Positions 59,690-64,000 of a stretch of DNA of 64,000 bases are shown one piece after another; position 1 is the stretch's first letter, and every line of letters begins with the position of its first letter. Origin of the DNA: Mycolicibacterium rhodesiae (GTDB lineage Bacteria > Actinomycetota > Actinomycetes > Mycobacteriales > Mycobacteriaceae); NCBI RefSeq assembly GCF_002086695.1, contig NZ_MVIH01000018.1, positions 1 through 64,000 of the forward strand. The letters run 5' to 3'. Both the position numbers and the translations under genes were made by a program. The notes under the pieces were generated by a model. The model had not been told where the DNA came from, made no database searches, and worked only from the letters and a program-made list of their open reading frames with translations.

Positions 59690-60496
59690 TCACAGATTTC
59701 CGAGCCGCGGAGCGTGGCCTCGTGACCTGATCACCGACCCGGCTTCCCTGGTCAGATCGCGTGCCGAGCCGAGCAGCCCGTCGAGCATGAGTGTGCGCTT
59801 CACGTGCCGGTGCAGCTCGTGCTCGTCGGTGAACCCGATACCGCCGAGCACCTGCTGACAGTGCTTGGCCGCGGTCAATGCGGCCTGACCCGCAGCGGCT
59901 TTGCCCAACAGGCAGGCCAGATCCGTGCCGTCGCTCTGGGCCACCCGCAGGGTCGCTTCGGCGCCCTCGACGGCAACCAGCGTCTCGGCAAGCCGGTGCC
60001 GAACCGCCTGGAACGACCCGATCGGGCGGCCGAACTGGACCCGATCCACGGCATGCTGGCGCGCCAGCCGCAGCATCGCCCGGGCCGAACCGGTCAGCCA
60101 CCAACCCAGCGCGAGGCGGCCCTTGGCCGCCGGCACCTCCGAGCCGGTGTCTGCGGTGCTGATCGGCAGTTCGGGATCCATCGCCGAACGCGCACCGTCG
60201 GTGCGCTCCCAGATCACCCAGCGGCCGCCGACGTACGGCAGGGCGATCGTGCCGCCCGGCTCGCGCCCCGCGGATGCGAGCACCACGTCGTTGATCACAC
60301 CGGCATGCGTACCGGTCTCGCCCAGCAATCGGAACACCAACGCCGTTGCCTCAGAGGGGATCTCGGCGAGCATCTCCAGCCAGCCGAGGTCACGCAGAAC
60401 GCCTTCGACATTGGGGGATCCGTCCGCGGCCGCGGCGCTCATCGACTTCTCGAGCGTGTCGGCCAGCATTCCCAGTTCGCCGTCGTCCACTCTCAT
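59690..60496 (-). CDS. acyl-CoA dehydrogenase-like subunit, short form (pair 2)
   Basis: A 268-residue acyl-CoA dehydrogenase relative. The N-terminal and middle domains are shortened; the C-terminal part has AVDRVQFGRPIGSFQAVRHRLAE (FAD-binding R-x-Q-F-G) and VLGGIGFTDEHELHRHVKR. Coupled by ATGA to the long partner upstream. With it this makes the second unequal dehydrogenase pair of the locus. Confidence 0.87.
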   Translation of the reverse strand: MRVDDGELGMLADTLEKSMSAAAADGSPNVEGVLRDLGWLEMLAEIPSEATALVFRLLGETGTHAGVINDVVLASAGREPGGTIALPYVGGRWVIWERTDGARSAMDPELPISTADTGSEVPAAKGRLALGWWLTGSARAMLRLARQHAVDRVQFGRPIGSFQAVRHRLAETLVAVEGAEATLRVAQSDGTDLACLLGKAAAGQAALTAAKHCQQVLGGIGFTDEHELHRHVKRTLMLDGLLGSARDLTREAGSVIRSRGHAPRLGNL

Positions 60497-61617
60497 TCCT
60501 TCCCGAGATCGAGAAGCCGGCGGGCGATGATGTTGCGCTGGATCTCCGCGGTGCCGCCGTAGATGGTGGCCGAGCGCGAGTAGAGGAACTCCGAACGCCA
60601 GGGCGTCTCGTCGAGTTCGAGTACCCCTGGCAAGACATCCCGTGCGGTGTCGTAGAGACGCTGTTCGGCACCGGCAAGCAACACCTTGTCGACCGAGGTC
60701 TCCGGCCCCAGCTTTGCCCCGTCGGCGAAGCGATGCTGGGTCGCGGCCGACCTACAGCGCACGGTGTGCAGTGCGAGGTAGGCCGCGCCGAGCTCGGCGT
60801 CACCGGCCTCGGTCTCGTCCGCGATCAGGCGGTCCAACCTGGTGAACAGGTAGGAGATTCGCTGCCAGAAACAGGTGGACCGCTCGAACGGCAACAGGTC
60901 GTTGGCCAGCCGCCACCCGTCGCCGGGATTACCGAGCATGCGACCGGCCGGCACCACCACGTCGTCGAAGTACACCTCACAGAATTCGTCGACGCCGTGC
61001 ATGGTGTGCAGCGGACGCACCGTCACTCCGGGGGAGTCCATATCGACGAAGAACGCGGTGATGCCCTCGTGTTTGGGCGTCTCGGGCGAGCCGGTGCGGG
61101 TCAGCAGGATGCAGCGCTTGGAGAACTGCGCGAAGCTGGTCCACACCTTCTGGCCGTTGATCACCCACTCGTCGCCGCGCCGGGTGGCCTTGGTGCTCAG
61201 CGACGCCAGGTCACTGCCCGAGCCGGGCTCGGAGAAACCCTGACACCAGTGCTCATCGCCGCGCAGGTAGCGCGGCACCATCTCGGCGGCCAGCTCCGGT
61301 CGCGCGTACGAGATCATGGTCGGCACAAGGACTTCCATCATCGAGTACGGACCCGGCTCGGCGATGTTGCGACCGAGCACCTCCTCGGCGACGATCATCC
61401 GCATGATCACCGATCCGCCGAGGCCGCCCACGTCTTCGGGCCAGCCGTAGCGCATCCACCCGGCGTCATAGAGGGCCCGACGCACCCGGCTCATCTGGTC
61501 GATGTGGGCAGGCAGCGAATGGTCCGGGCCCGGGCTCAGGTCGTTCTCGTCGAGCCAGGCCCGCAGGTCGTTGCGGAATTCGTCGGCGGTCGTGCCCGAT
61601 TCGGCCACCGTGGTCAT
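60493..61617 (-). CDS. acyl-CoA dehydrogenase, long form (pair 2)
   Basis: A 374-residue acyl-CoA dehydrogenase. Seen: QGFSEPGSGSDLASLSTKA, INGQKVWTSF, LLPFERST with a Glu at the helix-G place used by isovaleryl-type enzymes, and IYGGTAEIQRNIIARRLLDL. ATG at 61617 gives MTTVAESGTTADEF and overlaps the stop of the SnoaL-like gene (ATGA). Same architecture as 55182-56270 and so a second step or a different chain length is likely. Confidence 0.92.
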   Translation of the reverse strand: MTTVAESGTTADEFRNDLRAWLDENDLSPGPDHSLPAHIDQMSRVRRALYDAGWMRYGWPEDVGGLGGSVIMRMIVAEEVLGRNIAEPGPYSMMEVLVPTMISYARPELAAEMVPRYLRGDEHWCQGFSEPGSGSDLASLSTKATRRGDEWVINGQKVWTSFAQFSKRCILLTRTGSPETPKHEGITAFFVDMDSPGVTVRPLHTMHGVDEFCEVYFDDVVVPAGRMLGNPGDGWRLANDLLPFERSTCFWQRISYLFTRLDRLIADETEAGDAELGAAYLALHTVRCRSAATQHRFADGAKLGPETSVDKVLLAGAEQRLYDTARDVLPGVLELDETPWRSEFLYSRSATIYGGTAEIQRNIIARRLLDLGKE

Positions 61618-62048
61618 CCGCCGGCCGGCCTGCCGATCGCGTGTGGACGGCCCGAATCGTGCACACCGGTGCGCCGGATGAACGTCATCGCGCGGGTGTT
61701 GAGCCGCCAGCCCTGCTCGGTCCGCAGGTAGGTGTCGCGGTAGTAGCCGATGCGCATGTCGTGCGCCGAATGCTCGATGAAGCACAGCGGTTGGGTGCCG
61801 GTGGCCTTGTCCCGGTCGTTCTCGTCGAATTCGATCAGTGACTCGCCGGTCATGAACAGGCCCTTTGGTGCGGCATCGACGAGCTCGGGAAACCGGCTGA
61901 GCGAATAGGTTTCGCCGAAGGCGCTGTAGGTGCCGTCTTGGGTGAAGACCTTGACCAGATTCTCGACGTCCAGCTGGGTGATGGTCACCGCGTAGCGGGC
62001 GAGCAGCTGCTGGATCTCGACAATGTCGTCAGTCCGCGGTGTTGACAT
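61614..62048 (-). CDS. SnoaL-like (NTF2-fold) protein
   Basis: A 144-residue protein with an NTF2-like cone: DIVEIQQLLARYAVTITQLDVENLVKVF at the N-terminus, then TQDGTYSAFG and the C-terminal RIGYYRDTYLRTEQGWRLNTRAM. Members act as small hydrolases, isomerases, dehydratases or as oxygenase beta subunits. The neighbouring Rieske gene makes a link to ring breakdown plausible. Overlaps the amidohydrolase gene by 20 bases. Confidence 0.86.
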   Translation of the reverse strand: MSTPRTDDIVEIQQLLARYAVTITQLDVENLVKVFTQDGTYSAFGETYSLSRFPELVDAAPKGLFMTGESLIEFDENDRDKATGTQPLCFIEHSAHDMRIGYYRDTYLRTEQGWRLNTRAMTFIRRTGVHDSGRPHAIGRPAGG

Positions 62049-63288
62049 AGACTTTCCCGCCTTTCATGACGAAGGTGACGTTCTGGGTGACCGTGATGTC
62101 GGACAACGGATCACCCGGTACGGCGATGATGTCGGCGAGCAGTCCTTCGGCGATCCGGCCGCGGTCGGTGACGTTGATCAGATCGGCACCGACGACGGTG
62201 GCCGCCCGCAGCACGGCGGCCGGCGGCATACCCCACTCCACCAGGGTGACGAGCTCATCGGCGTTCTTGCCGTGCGGGATCGCCGGCGCGTCGGTGCCGA
62301 CGGCGATCTTCACACCGGCCTCGTAGGCGGCCTTGATCGACGTCTCCGCCTTCGGGAACATCTCGGCAGCCTTGTCCTGCAGCGCCTTCGGTGCATGTGA
62401 GACGTCCATCGCCTGGGCGAGCCTGCGGGTGGTCACCAGGAAGCGGTCATTGTCGACCAGCATCTGGATGGCCTCGTCGTCCATCAGGAAACCGTGCTCG
62501 ATGCAGTCGATGCCGCACGCCACCGCATGCTTGACGGCCTCGGCGCCGTGCGTGTGCGCGGCCACCCGCAGCCCGCGCCGGTGTGCCTCGTCGACGATCG
62601 CCCGGAGCTCCTCGTCCGAATAGTGTTGTGCGCCGGCCTCACCGGTCAGCGACATCACGCCGCCGGACACGCACACCTTGATCAGCTGCGCGCCGTGCTT
62701 GATCTGATAGCGCACCGCCTTGCGGATCTCGTCCACACCGTTGGCGATGCCCTCCTCGACGGTCAGTTCGAGGGCGCCCGGCATGAAGGCGGCGAACATA
62801 GTCGGGTCCAAATGCCCACCGGTCGGAGTGATGGCGTGCCCGGCAGGCACGATCCGAGGGCCCTCGATCCAGCCCGCGTCGATCGCCTTGCCCAATGCGA
62901 CGTCCAACAGATAGCCGCCGGTCTTCACGAACAGCCCGAGGTTGCGCACCGTGGTGAAACCCGCGCGCAGCGTGCGGCGGGCATTGCCGACCGCGCGCAG
63001 CACCCGGGTCGGCGGATCATCCTGGACCTGCGAGAGGCCCGGGTTCTCGCCCCGGCCGCCCATCAGGAGGTTGACCTCCATGTCCATCAAGCCCGGAAGG
63101 AGGATGGCGTCGCCCAAGTCGATGACATCGGAGCTCTCGTCGACTTCGCCTCCCACCGAGACGATCCGGTCGCCGTCGACCTTCACGATGGCGGGACGCA
63201 CGATCTCGCCCGCGTCGACGTCGACGTACCCGGCTGCCTTCAGGGTCGTTGCGCGCGGCGATGAGCCGCTTGCGCGAAGAGCGGACAA
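62029..63288 (-). CDS. amidohydrolase superfamily protein with altered metal motif
   Basis: A 419-residue protein of the imidazolonepropionase/prolidase-like group. Beta-sandwich start (AGYVDVDAGEIVRPAIVKVDGDRI), then a TIM barrel. The first metal motif, normally HxH in PGLxDxHxH, reads LPGLMDMEVNL (Glu-x-Asn). Later ligands remain: Lys in LIKVCVSGG, His in AAHTHG and IEHGF, and Asp in VGTDAPAIPHG. It may bind one metal only or use Glu/Asn as ligands, and may open a cyclic ketone or lactam-type ring rather than a peptide. TTG at 63288 follows the upstream stop by one base; the start is not certain. Confidence 0.85.
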   Translation of the reverse strand: MSALRASGSSPRATTLKAAGYVDVDAGEIVRPAIVKVDGDRIVSVGGEVDESSDVIDLGDAILLPGLMDMEVNLLMGGRGENPGLSQVQDDPPTRVLRAVGNARRTLRAGFTTVRNLGLFVKTGGYLLDVALGKAIDAGWIEGPRIVPAGHAITPTGGHLDPTMFAAFMPGALELTVEEGIANGVDEIRKAVRYQIKHGAQLIKVCVSGGVMSLTGEAGAQHYSDEELRAIVDEAHRRGLRVAAHTHGAEAVKHAVACGIDCIEHGFLMDDEAIQMLVDNDRFLVTTRRLAQAMDVSHAPKALQDKAAEMFPKAETSIKAAYEAGVKIAVGTDAPAIPHGKNADELVTLVEWGMPPAAVLRAATVVGADLINVTDRGRIAEGLLADIIAVPGDPLSDITVTQNVTFVMKGGKVYVNTAD

Positions 63289-63289
63289 C

Positions 63290-63619
63290 CTAGACCACCG
63301 GCTCCTTGATCAGTTCGATATACGCGGCCCCACTGTCGAGCACGCGGGGCTGCTTCCACACCTCGATCGGAAAACTCACCTGCACGATCGACTGTCCTAG
63401 ATGTACCAGAGCCTTGGCGTCCTCCGGCATGCCTTTGAGCGGAAAGCGCGCGTCGACATAGACCATGATGTCCTCAAGCCGCGCCATGCCGGCGTCGTAG
63501 AGCTCCTGCATCTCGGCCATCGTCGAGTTCAGCCGCTTCTGGTAGCGCTCCTCCTCGGTGGGCAGGCACCAGTCGCTGAAGCGCTCCAGGTCGGCGAATT
63601 CCGCTGGCAACTTAGACAT
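63290..63619 (-). CDS. small protein next to Rieske oxygenase, function unknown
   Basis: A 109-residue acidic protein, MSKLPAEFADLERFSDWCLP..., with a long helix (RLNSTMAEMQELYDAGMARLED) and a C-terminal beta-like stretch ending IELIKEPVV. Overlaps the oxygenase gene by 8 bases, so translation is coupled. No family recognised. A partner or accessory subunit of the oxygenase is the obvious guess. Confidence 0.82.
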   Translation of the reverse strand: MSKLPAEFADLERFSDWCLPTEEERYQKRLNSTMAEMQELYDAGMARLEDIMVYVDARFPLKGMPEDAKALVHLGQSIVQVSFPIEVWKQPRVLDSGAAYIELIKEPVV

Positions 63620-64000
63620 TTGCGTTCTCCTTCGTCCGAGAAGCTGCGGCTGCCCCGTTCCCGTTGCCTGCGGCCAGTGATTCTTTGTAGCGGTCCACGT
63701 ACTTGTGCGCGGTGTGGTGCAGGTGGCGCAACAGAATTTCCTGGTCGCAGAGCGGGAAATCCAGTACGGCGCGGGTGCCGATCTGGGTCTGGGTGGCTTC
63801 GAGGGTGTTGGCGTCCTGGAACGCGTATTCCTTGAACGTCACCGCGGCCAGTTCCTGGGAGAGTCGCTCGCGCAGGTTCTTCGGCGGCACGAAGTACAGA
63901 TCGGCCTCGAAGATATGGGAGTCCACACCCGTCGGCCAGTAGTTGTAGGTCAGGTACCAGCCCGGCGCCCAGAACAGCAACGTGAAGTTCGGGAAGAACT
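63612..64000 (-). CDS. Rieske non-heme iron oxygenase, alpha subunit, C-terminal part (cut by the window end)
   Basis: The last 129 or so residues of a ring-hydroxylating oxygenase catalytic domain. The frame stays open to the window edge and reads FFPNFTLLFWAPGWYLTYNY, then GVDSHIFEADLYFVPPKN and GTRAVLDFPLCDQEILLRHLH, typical of the end of the alpha-subunit catalytic domain. The Rieske cluster and iron ligands lie beyond the window. No start codon is visible. With the ferredoxin at 52515 it would hydroxylate the substrate. Confidence 0.85.
   Translation of the reverse strand, partial: FFPNFTLLFWAPGWYLTYNYWPTGVDSHIFEADLYFVPPKNLRERLSQELAAVTFKEYAFQDANTLEATQTQIGTRAVLDFPLCDQEILLRHLHHTAHKYVDRYKESLAAGNGNGAAAASRTKENANV

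Overview
The window is high-GC DNA from a mycobacterium, most likely a fast-growing environmental one (Mycolicibacterium type). The first 36% keeps the order of the M. tuberculosis block Rv1316c-Rv1343c as I remember it: end of the rRNA operon (5S), ogt, alkA, a class III adenylate cyclase, nucS, an Rv1322-like protein, methylmalonyl-CoA epimerase, fadA4, an YbbN-like protein, glgB-glgE / glgP, dinG, pncB, clpS, DUF2017, a P1 peptidase, rhomboid, murI, an Rv1339-like metallo-beta-lactamase-fold protein, rph, rdgB, a DUF3817 protein and an lprD-like protein. Inserted in it are an MspA-family protein with a zinc metallopeptidase lipoprotein, an extra DUF3817 protein and an MFS exporter. The mec-cysO-cysM genes that sit before the rhomboid gene in M. 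tuberculosis are not here. Use of GlgE, leaderless GTG/ATG starts, MspA-family proteins and a PGRS-type glycine-rich protein all fit Mycobacterium.

From about 29.1 to 36.1 kb the content is accessory: a tRNA-Leu(UAG) followed by two tiny coupled ORFs, a secreted CocE/NonD-type hydrolase, a large membrane protein that joins a kinase-like segment to a flippase-like (LPG-synthase TM) domain, and an operon of a phospholipase D-like protein with a split chromate transporter.

From 36.2 to 42.7 kb nearly every product is exported: two Pro/Ala-rich paralogues, two tandem MspA-family proteins (a third lies at 15.3 kb), a 189-residue secreted protein, a PGRS-like glycine-rich protein without a PE domain, a single-pass membrane protein and a small Cys-rich secreted protein. 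This looks like an envelope/outer-membrane island.

From 42.7 kb to the right edge is one catabolic locus: aldehyde dehydrogenase, acetoacetyl-CoA synthetase with its own IclR regulator, a two-subunit B12-dependent acyl-CoA mutase and its MeaB chaperone, an F420-type oxidoreductase, a CoA-transferase, a ferredoxin, an acyl-CoA ligase, two pairs of unequal acyl-CoA dehydrogenases, an enoyl-CoA hydratase, short-chain dehydrogenases, a TetR regulator, a SnoaL-like protein, an amidohydrolase with a changed metal site, and a Rieske oxygenase cut by the window end. Five copies of a 15-bp palindrome of the form GAGAA-N5-TTCTC sit in four of the promoter regions of this locus, including two in front of the tetR gene, so most of it probably forms a single regulon. 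The gene set suggests activation of an acid to its CoA ester, beta-oxidation, ring hydroxylation and a carbon-skeleton rearrangement of a branched acyl-CoA; the substrate cannot be read from the sequence.
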